Assembly: GCA_020809705.1 (NCBI GenBank)
Contig: CP085833.1
Span: 1,550,001-1,614,000, forward strand
Direction of reading: 5' to 3'
DNA length: 64,000 nt
Source of the DNA: Calonectria ilicicola
Lineage: Eukaryota; Ascomycota; Sordariomycetes; Hypocreales; Nectriaceae
The position numbers and the translations under genes are program-made. The notes below the pieces were generated by a model. That model ran no database searches and was not told where the DNA came from. It saw only the letters and a program-made list of their open reading frames with translations. Shown piece by piece: positions 22,717-33,584 of the stretch (within the stretch, counting starts at the first letter, position 1; every line of letters starts with the position of its first letter).

Positions 22717-23279
22717 TGTTTTCTATCTCTGAGTGAAAAATACCTTTTCAAGTAATGCAACCCATAGCCTGGGAGCAAAGGGATAGTCTGAGCAAGGGCG
22801 AGTACGACTTGGGTCAACGCTGGAGATTGTCTTCTAGTGTCAGCGGAGATGTTCCATGCGATGACCCACACGTATTTGTTGCTTCGCGTTAGTCCTAAAC
22901 GGGAAACAATGCTTAGAAGGATTATGCACTGAGTGAAAGATGGGTTGGGAAATAGAGTCGCTTGTCTTAGAATTTCATGTTGCATGGTCTTTACGACAAC
23001 TTATCTTTTATGGCTAAATCCAATTGTCCCCCCCAGCATCCTACCATAGAAATCGGACTAATCACTTTTTTTTCGGAGCCTCGATCAGGTAACTAACTCC
23101 GTGAAGAAAAAAAAACTGAGACTCACTCAGGGCAATGGGCTTCCTCATATCAAAGGAGCAGTCTCTTCCTTAAGCCGATTTAGAACGGGGAAGTAGTCCA
23201 GGGCGTAGCAGGTTGAGGGCAGTTAACCTTCGTAAAGATTGATGTTGATCCAACAGTCACGTGAGTGGCTGCGATATAG
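22717..23279. other. Divergent intergenic region, HET and TPR-CHAT
   Basis: Holds the promoter side of both the minus-strand HET gene and the plus-strand TPR-CHAT gene. A CACGTG core (TCACGTGA, about 23257-23264) precedes the latter. No gene was seen. Confidence 0.4.
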
Positions 23280-26200
23280 TTGACCGATCGCCTGCAGCGA
23301 GTTATTTCTTCCGTCTTCAGGCCAACCTTCAATAACACTCAGCCAGAGAGTTCTTCCCTTCAGAACCAAGCACGGATAGACTTTTGCAGCCAGAGTTATC
23401 TAGATAATTGCCTCTCTCTTCGCGAGTCCCAGTATTTACCAGCCGGAAGAATGGTTCATCCCGGCGTGGCCAATTCTTTGAATGAAGATGAGTATGCTGC
23501 GAACGAAAAAGAAAAACAAATTCAAAGGGCGTCCATATACACTCGTCAAATTCAGTTATACGAGCTTTTCGGGAATAAACATGAATTGGCCACCTTGGAT
23601 GAGTACATCCAAGTTGCACGGCAATACCTAGTTCTCCTCAATGATACTGATACCATTTGGGCAAGACAGCTTTATAAACTCGGATCTGCATTACACCAAA
23701 GATACAGAATGACGGACAGTCTCTGTGACCTAAATGAAGCAATTAAATTCTCAAGAAGGGCAGCCAATAACATCCCTCACGACTCTCCAGATAGAAACAT
23801 GTATTTGTTTAGTCTTGCTCGCCAATTAGGTGACTATTGCTGCGACACAGGCAACATCGCAGATATCAATGAACCTATTTCATTAATAAGAAAAATTGTG
23901 AAATCAACACCAGAGAAAGATGTCCGCTTTGCAGCTCATATTGGAAATCTTGGCATCATGCTCAAATACAGATATGAGAGACTAGGAATGGATGAAGATT
24001 TCAAAAACGCCGAAAGGGCTTTGAAGCAGGCCTTCCTGCATCCCCCAACTAGCCAAAATCCCGATTCAGATTGGTTGAATATTCTTGCCCACTTATACGA
24101 AGAACAAGCAGCCAGGATTCAAACAGAAGAGAGTTTTGATGAAGCTCTTAGTTTTCGAAGGGAAGCCTTGGCCACCGGTAAAAAGGATGGCCTGAGTAAA
24201 CAGGAGCGACTGATGATGCTGGGAAACACATTCTATATGAAATATTTAAGAACCCAGGATGTATCTGACTTAAAGGAAGTCATCCGAATCGTAACGGAAG
24301 CACTGGACATGACGCCGGAAGAGAGCCCAGACCTACTGGAACAACTAGAGACCCTTGTAATGGTCCTCGGTTTCTACTACGTGGAAACGGGTGATATTAG
24401 TTCTATAGAGGAATCTGTCGGGCTCAGGCGGGTCCTTTTGCGAACACACCCGAGGATCATCCAGATCGATTGTATACACTCAGGACTCAATCCACCGACT
24501 ATTGGGTCATGTGGACACATGATAAACAATTGACTTACTTAGAATAAGCCATAAAGTTTGGCAGGGAGGCTCAAAAGTTGACTATACAGTCAGATCCTGA
24601 CAAACCGAGATGGCTATCAAGGTTTGAAGATATCCTTTTGAGTTATTTTCAGGAAACGGGGATTATGGCAATCCTTGAGGAATGCATCGTCCTCCAAAGG
24701 ACTAGTATTGCTACTTTGCCAAATAGCCCTACACAGAAAGCCTTGCAGCTAAGCAACCTCTCTGTTAGCCTCGAGATGAGATTCAATAGGACTGGCGACA
24801 CTACCAACCTAGAGGAAGCTATTCAGCTAGGAAAAGAAGGTCTCTCAATCACTCCTCAAAACGCCGCAGAATTTCTGCCGAGGCTGATTAACCATGCGAT
24901 GAAAATTTACTACAGGCATATGACGACGGGTTCTTTGAGCGACCTTGAAGAATCTATTACCTTATCAAGGCGAGTACTTGATTCAAGCGCGGATGTAGAG
25001 CCAAGTGTAAAATTTCTCTACTTGCACAACTTTTCAGTTATCCTGTGTAAAAGATATGATGTTTCCGGACAGATAAAAGACCTTGACGAGGCTATTAACC
25101 TCTTAAGACAAGCCGTCAAATTATCCTTGGATGTCAATGCTTGAAAGGACTCATATGTTTTGGCCCTTGCCAGTGCGCTTGGGGACCGTTTTGGGAGGCT
25201 GTCAAAAATTGAAGATCTTGAGGAGGGCATGGCTCTCAGCAAAGCAATATCGGAAAGAGCTCAAAGCAGGTCCATAAGCCAGGCAAGGGGTCTAACAACT
25301 CTTGCCGGGCTGTCCGAACAGAAATTTACCAAGTTTGGGGCAGTCTCTGACATTAACGAAGCCATAAGATTGACAAAGAAGGCCATTTGTCTAATACCGG
25401 AGGATGATGCAAAGAGAGCAAATCACTTTGTCGTTCTTGGGAATTTTATCAAGAGCAAGCCTTACTTTAAGAAAACGTGGACCAAGGCTGATTCAGGAGA
25501 TGTTTTCAATGCATATCGCGCGGCTTTCGACCAAAAGAACGCAAGAATCTTAACTCGGGTAGTGGCAGGCGTGAATTCAATTTATACGCTGTCCGAGAAG
25601 GTTGAGACTGCGGGTGGCCTATTTTTTATAGTCTATGATCATGCCAACATATACCAGACGGGATGCATGACACTTGACCTGATTCCAAAGCTAGTAAGTC
25701 AAAACCTTGAGACACCAGACAACAGTTTCTACTCGCCCAGATTATGGGACTAGCTTCGACTACTGCATCAGCAGCATTGCAAGTAGACCAGGTTTATTGC
25801 ACTGGTAGCAATGTTAGTTCATGCGTAATCCAGGATATAAATCGAAAGCATTCTGGTATAATGCAATATAATGAAGATCCTCGGCCATTGCATGCTCTAG
25901 CGCTCCTTGAACGAGGACGAGGCGTGCTCGCAGCCATGATAGAGGACGTTAGATTTGATATTATGGATCTACGGGAGCAGCACCCTAGACTGGCAGATGA
26001 ATTCGTTCAAATTGGTCGGGAGTTAGATGGAGTACTGCCTTTTAACACTCCATTATTGAACCAAGACGAAAGTATGGAGTGGGAGAATCAAGGCGATCAT
26101 CGATATGCCACGGGCAAGGCCTGGGATAGACTGGCCACTGAGATCCGCAGTCAACCAGGATTTGAGAACTTTTTATCAGAGTCCTTGAGAGAAGGTCAGA

Positions 26201-27393
26201 TCATTGAAGCAGCCGGATACGGCCCAGTGGTCGTCCTGAACATCAGCTATCTTGGCTGTCATTCTTTTCTCATTGAGCAGCATCAACTACGTGTTTTAGC
26301 TCTGGAAGGGGTTTCCTCTAATGATTTAATGGCCATGGTACAAGGAGGCAATTTAGGGGTCTCTAGAGTACTTGAATGGCTCTGGGATAACATCGCCAAA
26401 CCCGTGCTACAAATGCTTGGCTTTACCGAACCACCGTTAAAGGAATGGCCACACGTTTGGTGGATCCCCACTGGTTTATTGACCAGATTTCCAATTCATG
26501 CAGCGGGCAGACACAAAGAAAGTCAGTTTCAGACGGTAATCGACAGGGTTATATCCTCATATGCCCCATCTATAAAGTCTCTTATTAGTAGTCGTCGATG
26601 ACAGCGATCTTTACCTTCAACTACTCTAGCCCACGCATTATTAATTGCTATGGAGAACACACCGAACCACTCCCGGTTTGCATTTGCCTCAAAAGAGGTC
26701 GATATTCTCTATGGTATTTGTAACTCGATGTCACTAAAAGCCATAGAGCCAAATCACATCAAGGCAGAAATAATACCCCATATAAATGGATGCAAGATAC
26801 TGCATTTTGCTGGCCACGGGTATACAAATAATGCTGATTCCTTGAAGAGCCATTTATGTTTAAAGGAATCAAATAATCCACTAATGGTATCTGATCTTAT
26901 TGAGATGAATCTTCACCAGAATCCTCCATTTCTGGCTTTTCTCTCAGCCTGTGGAACTGGTCGCATAAAGGATGATAGGTTTATTGATGAGAGTATTCAT
27001 CTGATCAATGCATGCCAACTAGCAGGGTTTCGACATGTAATAGGCACTATGTGGGATGTGAATGATGAACAGTGCGTGGATATTGCACGAATTACATATG
27101 AAACTATTAAAGATAAGGGAATGACCGATGATTCAATATGCCAGGAGCTTCATAAGGCAACCATGGCGCTTCGGGATCAATGGGTTGAGGCGATGAAATA
27201 TCGCCAAGAAGGTTCAATGACAAGGCTTGCAAGATTTACGGAAGAAAAGCTCTTCGTTAGTCCAAGCGAGGACCATGAAGACCGGCGAGGTGATCAACTC
27301 GATAGGAATATTCTGCTCTGTGACGGAGACGACACAGTTGATGGCGTGGAGATTCAAGCCTATTGGGTTCCTTATGTTCATTTTGGAGCCTAG
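23280..27393 (+). pseudogene. TPR-CHAT (caspase-like) gene with five lesions
   Basis: The layout is a long array of about 40-residue helical repeats (TPR-like; recurring DLxEAIxLxR... TPxDxP blocks from about residue 60 on), a linker with ALLERGRGVLAA, then a C-terminal CHAT peptidase domain. The CHAT dyad is present: His in LHFAGHGYT (codon 26815-26817) and Cys in FLSACGTG (codon 26950-26952), followed by HVIGTMWDVND and the terminal WVPYVHFGA. The reading path is broken by a frameshift near 24450, TAA at 24544-24546 (one codon after YLE), TGA at 25142-25144, a frameshift near 25740 and TGA at 26599-26601. In each case coding similarity continues on the other side. The first in-frame ATG is at 23451, so the N-terminus may also be incomplete. 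TPR-CHAT proteins are death-associated proteases; bacterial relatives cleave gasdermins or RNA-guided targets. Confidence 0.8.
26602..27393 (+). CDS. Intact CHAT-domain segment of the broken gene
   Basis: Open from the last nonsense codon to the natural stop; the first ATG is at 26650 and gives 247 residues. Both catalytic residues of the CHAT fold (His56 and Cys101 counted from that ATG) are preserved, as is the family's C-terminal ending. Whether this piece is expressed alone is unknown. It would lack the TPR regulatory part, so it should be treated as part of the pseudogene unless transcripts say otherwise. Confidence 0.45.
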   Translation, partial: QRSLPSTTLAHALLIAMENTPNHSRFAFASKEVDILYGICNSMSLKAIEPNHIKAEIIPHINGCKILHFAGHGYTNNADSLKSHLCLKESNNPLMVSDLIEMNLHQNPPFLAFLSACGTGRIKDDRFIDESIHLINACQLAGFRHVIGTMWDVNDEQCVDIARITYETIKDKGMTDDSICQELHKATMALRDQWVEAMKYRQEGSMTRLARFTEEKLFVSPSEDHEDRRGDQLDRNILLCDGDDTVDGVEIQAYWVPYVHFGA

Positions 27394-27867
27394 TATTCTG
27401 ATATATTTTGCATCGCTACTATTAACAGTCAACATGGAAGAGGTCATGTGAAGACAAACTTGTGCGTAGTCATGATGCCACTGCTGGGATATCGTGAGGC
27501 ACTAGCTTAAGAATATGTCGAGTTGGCGCGCTGCCAAACGTATCGACTAGACGGCACACGCCAGGGAGCTTACAAAAGTTATTTATTTAGGATGTAATTT
27601 ATTAGAACTGTTTAACTTATAGAACAGCCTGTCTGTGCGGATGTTGCTGGCATGGATCCCCTGCTAGATGCATTGAGTCACGGATCTAGTTTGTGTAGGT
27701 ATCTTTCTCTTATTTACAATGTATTGTTCTATTCGTTCTATGACGGTTATTTTAAATGTTGTTGTGCGTACGTTGGTATGTGTTTAAGTGTGCGTTCTGG
27801 AGTCCAGGCTGGTTCGAGGAGTAGTGCACCTTCAGAATGATAAGCCGAATTGTAATCATAACACAAC
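27394..27867. other. Intergenic
   Basis: Spacer between the CHAT gene stop and the 5S rRNA gene. No coding or repeat signal was recognised. Confidence 0.4.
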
Positions 27868-27986
27868 ACATACGACCATACCTACCAGAGAATTCGGGAT
27901 CCCGTCCGCTCTCCCATAGACAAGCTGGTAAGGGGCCGATTAGAAGTTGGGTCGGTGACGACCAGCGAATCCCGGCTGTTGTATGT
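27868..27986 (+). rRNA. 5S rRNA gene
   Basis: The 119 bases follow the filamentous-fungal 5S consensus: ACATACGACCATACC at the 5' end, CGGGATCCCGTCCGCTCTCC in the first arm, GATTAGAAGTTGGG and GACCAGCGAATCCC over the internal control region, and GTTGTATGTT closing the terminal helix with the 5' end. A short T-run (about 27988-27993) follows as a Pol III terminator. 5S rRNA is the small RNA of the large ribosomal subunit. Dispersed single copies outside the rDNA array are normal in Pezizomycotina. A few positions in the control region differ from the form I remember (for example GATTAGAAG where GATTAGTAG is usual, and GGGTCGGTGACG where GGGTGGGTGACC is usual), so activity is not certain. Confidence 0.9.
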
Positions 27987-28069
27987 TCTTTTTGCGCTTT
28001 GGAATAGCGTGGAACTTCTACCTTTTTGATCGAAGGTGATTTCCACTAAGGCTTTACAGGAGTTCATAT

Positions 28070-28935
28070 ATCCTAGATTGTGCCACCCTTCTGATCAAGA
28101 GTGGCGCCAAGCGAGGAGCGGAGGAGGTGACACAAGCTGCTGCATATTCGCATCTATTGTTTTTGAATGCTACATTAGATGCTGGCGGCAACCCAAATGG
28201 GCGACTAGGCCATAACACAGCTCTTCGCCTTCCCATACAGAACCGCAAAACCCCCTTTTTGGACTCTGCTAGCACAGTAAAGCTTCTTCTAAAAAGTGGA
28301 GCAAAGCTCATAGGAGGAGAGGTACTGTTCACTGCTACTCGTGGAGATTATCTTACGTTCAAGGGGTTAATTTGCAGCGGCGGAAGTCTCAATGAAACTG
28401 ATAGTCGTAGTTTTACTGTCCTTGAGGCAGCATTACTATGCCGAATTCGAGGAGGTAAGATAATCCAATATGTCTTCGCCTCAAAATCGGACATCTATGA
28501 GACAGGTGCTCTTTGCGCTGCAGTTCTTTCAAATAATTCACAACTCGTTCGTCAACTGGTCGCAAACCGATCTTTTGGTGCGACATCTTCAATCCTGGAA
28601 ACCACCGCAATTGCAATCGCCGCCCAAATAGGAGATTTGGTCAGCATGAAGATGTTATTTGAGATTCTTGGAAATGCCTTTTTCAAGATTTGGCATTACT
28701 ACCGACTAAGAAGAGATCGATAGATTCATACGTCGAGACACGTCGTCATTTACACCAAACATCCCTTATTGTTGGGAATCAATTAAAATATGCAAGGATC
28801 GCCAACCAGGCCTTCTGGCGCGGTTCTGATGGCCAAGATTACGTCAAAGGAAGTGTACTTACGATCACCGTGAACCACTTCATCGATTATAGGATGATCT
28901 GCCACCTCATGTATATGCCAGGCAGAGGTCCATAA
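28070..28935 (+). pseudogene. Ankyrin-repeat protein remnant
   Basis: The frame carries ankyrin-like units, for example ATLLIKSGAKRGAEEV and STVKLLLKSGAKLIGGEV, each spaced by about 60-80 residues of diverged repeat. The frame runs to 28723. Similarity continues in a second frame (KRSIDSYVETRRHL...) to 28935, so there is a frameshift near 28690. No start codon or partner domain is visible, and it is probably the tail of a once larger ankyrin protein. It lies between the 5S gene and the NPP1 gene. Confidence 0.55.
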
Positions 28936-29407
28936 ATACCAGATACTCCCAAACGTGTTGAAAAGGAGAAAGGAGAAGAATCAAACCAGTTGTACGCGAA
29001 CTTCTGAAAAGGGGTTGTGTACTGGGCAGATTCACTTGGGAATGTATCGCCTGTCAGAGCGCGCATTGTCTTGCTATGTCATTGAAGAGCCACGCATGCA
29101 TTGAAAAAACTATAACAAGCATAGAGAATTTTTGATCTTACTATTCATTCATCTCTTGACAAACCGTAATTACACATTCACGCTGTTGTCATCCCCTCAC
29201 TTCGCCAAGCTAATTCATTCCAGCAGCCCTCCGACAGCCCTCTGGCACCCCGGCACGCGACCCACCCCATCGCCTAAACAGGCAAACCAGTGAAGGAGTG
29301 GCAAAAAGGACTAACTGTCGCTGGGAATTTTCAGATTTTGCTTTTGTCACCGCTAGAGACCTCCATTAGAAGCAGCAAATCTGGAAGGCGCTCCACTCAC
29401 GTGTTCA
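28936..29407. other. Intergenic
   Basis: Spacer between the ankyrin remnant and the 3' end of the NPP1 gene. Nothing recognisable was seen. Confidence 0.4.
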
Positions 29408-30202
29408 CTACAATTCTTGAACTAGTTCAAATTGAGCATCCCTATAGGGGTCAAAACCAGGAACACTGTTACCAGCAGCAGCTCTGAGCACATTGCCAAA
29501 GTCGTCACCCAGCTTAGGGGTAGCAGTTTGCCCTTGCCAAGCGGAAAGTAGCTTGTCGCGAAGGTCTTGTCTAGGCCAGCGGTCCCAGCTGACTAGAGGA
29601 GGGGTGAACCACCCCTTGGGGTTCTCAGGGTGGGCAATGTCATTGTCGTTGGCAATGCGGAAGCAATGGGTTCTACCTCCATCTTTGTGATAAACAATAT
29701 AAGGACGGGTACCCCTCAGCTTTGGGTTATTGGTGGCCCCACTATACCCGCCATGGCATGAAGGGGCAACACGCAGGACAGTGTCGCCTCTGCTAAAAAC
29801 GATGATGTTCTCCCAGTCGTGGCGGTGGCCGCCAAATGCAAAGCTTCCCCCCACAACCTGGTCTTTCTCAAAATAGTGTTCGTACATAACGGCACATATT
29901 CCATTGTTGCAGCGCTTACGTGAATATGCGTTGCTATTTTCAAGCTGAGGAGGGTCGCGACACTGGCCCTGAGGTGTGCCAGTTGCACCGTGTCCAGGGT
30001 TGGTCCTGCCATCAGGAGAGATAGCAGCCGTGACATAACATCCGTCCGAGTCAAAGTCAAGTATGGGCTGAAACTTGAGATCAGTATTGTCGGCGGACAT
30101 TGGTAGGGCAGGGATGATGTCTCGCTTGAAAAATGGAAGTGCTTGGATAGGCTGCAGTATGCTGACAACAGCAACGAAAATGGCAAGATTGCCCTGCATC
30201 AT
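29408..30202 (-). CDS. NPP1/NLP family secreted protein
   Basis: Intronless frame of 264 residues with a predicted signal peptide at 1-22 and a dibasic KR site just after it, typical of a processed secreted protein. The family hallmark heptapeptide GHRHDWE is present in the middle of the domain (PF05630), with flanking acidic and His residues that in characterised members bind a divalent cation. Several cysteine pairs are present. The frame is intact with no lesion. NLPs are extracellular and, in plant-associated fungi, many disrupt eudicot membranes by binding sphingolipids; others are inactive. Which applies here cannot be told. The gene ends its promoter side only about 230 bp from the onset of AT-rich, RIP-type sequence, a placement typical of fast-evolving secreted-protein genes. 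Confidence 0.93.
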   Translation of the reverse strand: MMQGNLAIFVAVVSILQPIQALPFFKRDIIPALPMSADNTDLKFQPILDFDSDGCYVTAAISPDGRTNPGHGATGTPQGQCRDPPQLENSNAYSRKRCNNGICAVMYEHYFEKDQVVGGSFAFGGHRHDWENIIVFSRGDTVLRVAPSCHGGYSGATNNPKLRGTRPYIVYHKDGGRTHCFRIANDNDIAHPENPKGWFTPPLVSWDRWPRQDLRDKLLSAWQGQTATPKLGDDFGNVLRAAAGNSVPGFDPYRDAQFELVQEL

Positions 30203-30496
30203 GGATGGATAGAAATTGTTTTTATTGTAAAGATTGATAGCAATATTAGAGGGAATTGCTCAATGATGTAAATAACCATTTCCAAATATTGTCGGCAACG
30301 GGGGTTTATATACTCAAGGTCGAGGCGTTATACCCCGCTCGTAAATGTTCAAGCCTTGGAGAAATTAGACTTATGCTACTAGGGGGGTCTCTAATCCGAC
30401 CTTTCCTCTATGACCGTTCCATAGTCACAGGGGGGCTATTAATTTAGAAAAGTATTATTAATTTGGAAAAAAATCTTTATTATTTTAATTTATATA
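30203..30496. other. Promoter side of NPP1 and compartment boundary
   Basis: Composition changes here: up to about 30430 it is ordinary, and after that sequence is almost only A/T down to the end of the window. No gene was seen. Confidence 0.5.
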
Positions 30497-32356
30497 ATGT
30501 ATATGATAAGCGAGCCGGTTAGATAAGCGAGCCGGTCAAAAATCCCTTATACATATTACAAACCATTTGATCAAATGCTTCTCAGCTATTAAACATGTCA
30601 AAGCAAAAGAATAAATTAAATATTCTTCTTATACTTTAAGCCTATTGAAATAACCTAAAATTAAGTCTTTGTTGTGCTGTAAAGGTTTATTAAGTTTTTT
30701 ATAATACCCTTCTTGATAAAGAGAATAATATCTTTGTATAATGTAATACTATTCCTAATTTATATAAGCTATTTGATCTAGAGGAAGAGATTATTATTTA
30801 ATTTATTCTAGATTTAGATTTATAAGGATTTTCTTTATAATTATATAGTATTAAAGAAATAATTAATTAATTGCTTTTAAATTAAAATATATTATTTATT
30901 AGTAAGTATTAGGTTTTAAATTTTATTAAATATTATTTATAGTTTAAAATGTAATTCTTTTAAAAATATAATTATAAAAGGGTTAAATATAAAGATTTAA
31001 AAATAATTAGTAATTAGTTTTAGCTTATAATTAATATAATAAGGAAGTATAATATTTAATTAAATAATATTTATAATTTTAATAAGATTAGTTTTATAAT
31101 AAATATTATTATAAGTAGAATGGTTATAATAGGTTTAGAAAGATGTTTAAATCTAAAACTAATCTAGCTTAAAAATTGAGAATGGATAATAGTAATTTAA
31201 GCTATTAATATAAGAGGCTAGGCTATTCTACTATTTCTTATTACTATTAGTTAATATTATTTTATTAATTGGTATAAAGAAAGCAATCTTCTAGATAATT
31301 GGGCTATTATAACTATCTAAAATGGCTAGACTGATAATAATATATATATAGAGTAGTTAAAGTACTTTAATTATTATATAAATAATTGATTAATTGGTTA
31401 TTATTATCTTTTAATTTTTAATAGATATAAAAGTTATTATTTAATTAAATTTAAAAAATATTATAAGGATAATAAAATCATTATACTTTATATACTACCT
31501 AATTTATTATATTTATTTTAATTACTTGATATTATATGCTTTAGACTATTGAAAATAGTATATAGGAAAGAAATAGAGTATTTAATTAAATACTTTATAA
31601 CCTATATTTTAAAGTCTAATTTCTTTCTAATATTTTATAACACATATAATACCACTATTATAGAAATTAATATTAAGGTAGGTTTTAAAGGAGCCAGGCT
31701 TAATCCTCTAGATCTAGAAAATGTTATATTAAAGCTTAATATGCAGCTATAGACTCTAATATTATTTAATTAAGTAGTTAAACTTACTACCTCTTAGATT
31801 TCAAAGACTCTAAGGATTATAACTAAGACTAGCTTATAATTTAAATACTTTATAAAATAAATTAAAAAGCTTTAAAGTATTTTTTTAAAGTTTATTATTA
31901 AAATATTATAATTACTTTTTAAAGGAATAAAGGCTATTATATATAAAATAATATTAATAAAGGCTAAGATCTAGGATCTTTAATAAATAAATAAGATATT
32001 TAATAAATATTATAAATTAAAAAGAATTAGATTATAAGATAGAAAGATAATAATAGTAAAGGTAAATAAAGAAGTAATTAATTAAATAAAAGCTAATATA
32101 TAAATATAGGTAGAAATATTATAAAGTAATAATTAAAAGAAATTGGTATAATTAGATAGAAGGTATTATAAGATTTATAATAAGATTGGTTATAATATAA
32201 GAATATATTAGATAATTATTAAGATCTTTGAAGAAGAGAATAGCGATTAGAATTAATTGATTAAATGCTTTGTGGTGTTTTTATTCTAGTTATAAACTGG
32301 GGTATAGTAAAAAGTGACTGGCTTGCTTGTTTGACTGGCTTGTTTATTATATATGT
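30497..32356 (+). mobile_element. Fot1/pogo-type DNA transposon copy 1, RIP-decayed
   Basis: 1,860 bp flanked by TA on both sides. The terminal inverted repeats hold two ATAAGCGAGC-like boxes each followed by CGGT, and match the right end when G/A and C/T changes are allowed. The decayed frame gives a helix-turn-helix (NNLKLSLCCAVKVY near 30660) and a C-terminal piece at 31549-31752 (GFKGARLNPLDLENVILKL), which I recognise as the end of fungal pogo transposases. Many stops make it inactive. Confidence 0.8.
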
Positions 32357-32592
32357 TATATTAAAAATAATAATAATTATATTTTTTTATTTAATATTAA
32401 AAAATAAATTATATTATATTAATTATATTATTAAATAATTTAAAATTATTATATTTAAAATTAAACTTTTTAATATTATATAAATATTATTTTTAAAATT
32501 ATTAAAAAAGAGCTTATAATTTTAAGAAAATAAGTTTAATATTTTTTTAAATACTATAAAAATATATTTTATATTAGAAAATTATTACTATT

Positions 32593-32774
32593 TGTCACGG
32601 TTTGGCCCGATTGGGCTAAAGCGGGGCTAGCACTTCGATCGTGGCAGCGATGTTGCGTCCTTAACCGTTGCGGCAAAAGGATATGTAATGACTAAGCTGG
32701 CAACTTAGTCATTTAGCCACGTATAAGACCCTAGGCACAGCCTAGGTCAAGGTGCCAGGCCTCAGCCTGTGACA
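32593..32774. mobile_element. Solo LTR, 182 bp, with 5-bp duplication
   Basis: Starts TGTCACGG and ends CCTGTGACA, flanked on both sides by CTATT (32588-32592 and 32775-32779). Balanced composition inside AT-only sequence. Its last bases (GGC then TCAGCCTGTGACA) match the end of the gypsy LTRs at 43.2 and 48.9 kb, so it is probably from a related family. Confidence 0.75.
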
Positions 32775-32949
32775 CTATTTAATATAATTAAAAAAATAAT
32801 ATAAAATTATATTTATATTAAAGATTTTTATAATAATTAAAGCTAAATAATATAAAAATATAATATTAAATTTAAAAATACTTAAAATTTTAATAAAAAT
32901 ATTATATTATAAACTTTTTATAAAATTAAATAATTATTATTAATAAATT

Positions 32950-33236
32950 TATATAATATAATATTTATAATAAATATAAAAATAATATTTATAATAAATA
33001 TAAAAATAATATTTATAATAAATATAAAAATAATATTTATAATAAATATAAAAATAATATTTATAATAAATATAAAAATAATATTTATAATAAAAAAAAT
33101 AATATTTATAATAAAAAAAATAATATTTATAATAAAAAAAATAATATTTATAATAAAAAAAATAATATTTATAATAAAAAAAATAATATTTATAATAAAA
33201 AAAATAATATTTATAATAAAAAAAATAATATTACTA
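32950..33236. repeat. AT-only minisatellite, two unit lengths
   Basis: About six tandem units of 24 bp built on ATAATATTTATAATAAATAT are followed by about eight units of 21 bp in which the last part becomes a run of A. The shift in unit length within one array suggests two expansion phases. Confidence 0.8.
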
Positions 33237-33584
33237 TTTATTATTATTTTTAATATTTAATTTTTTATTTATTAATTTATAAATAATCTTTAAAATAATA
33301 TAATTATTATAATTAATTTTAAAAATTAGATTAATAATATTCTAATTTTTAAATAAATTAAATATTTTAAAAAATATACTTAATCTAATAATTCTTATAA
33401 AAAATATTTATTTTTTATAAATAATCATAAAAATTACTTTATATTTAAAATATTCTATTTTACTAATTAATATAATATTAAACTTTTCTTCTTATTCTTA
33501 TAATTAACCTATTATTTTTAATTACTTAATATTAACATTTTTAATATATTATAATATTAATATTAATATATTATAATATTAATA

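Noticed and set aside
23100..28900. A gasdermin-like partner next to the CHAT protease
   Set aside because: Expected from bacterial and fungal analogies, but no frame near the gene shows such a protein.
29716..30186. Second frame antiparallel to or overlapping NPP1
   Set aside because: Same-region shadow of the intact NPP1 frame.
1..30430. tRNA genes
   Set aside because: I looked for TWC-loop words (GTTCGA followed by a closing stem) and found no candidate that folds convincingly by eye; a covariance-model search would decide.
32950..33236. CRISPR-like array
   Set aside because: Units are contiguous AT-only tandem repeats without spacers, and the host is a fungus.
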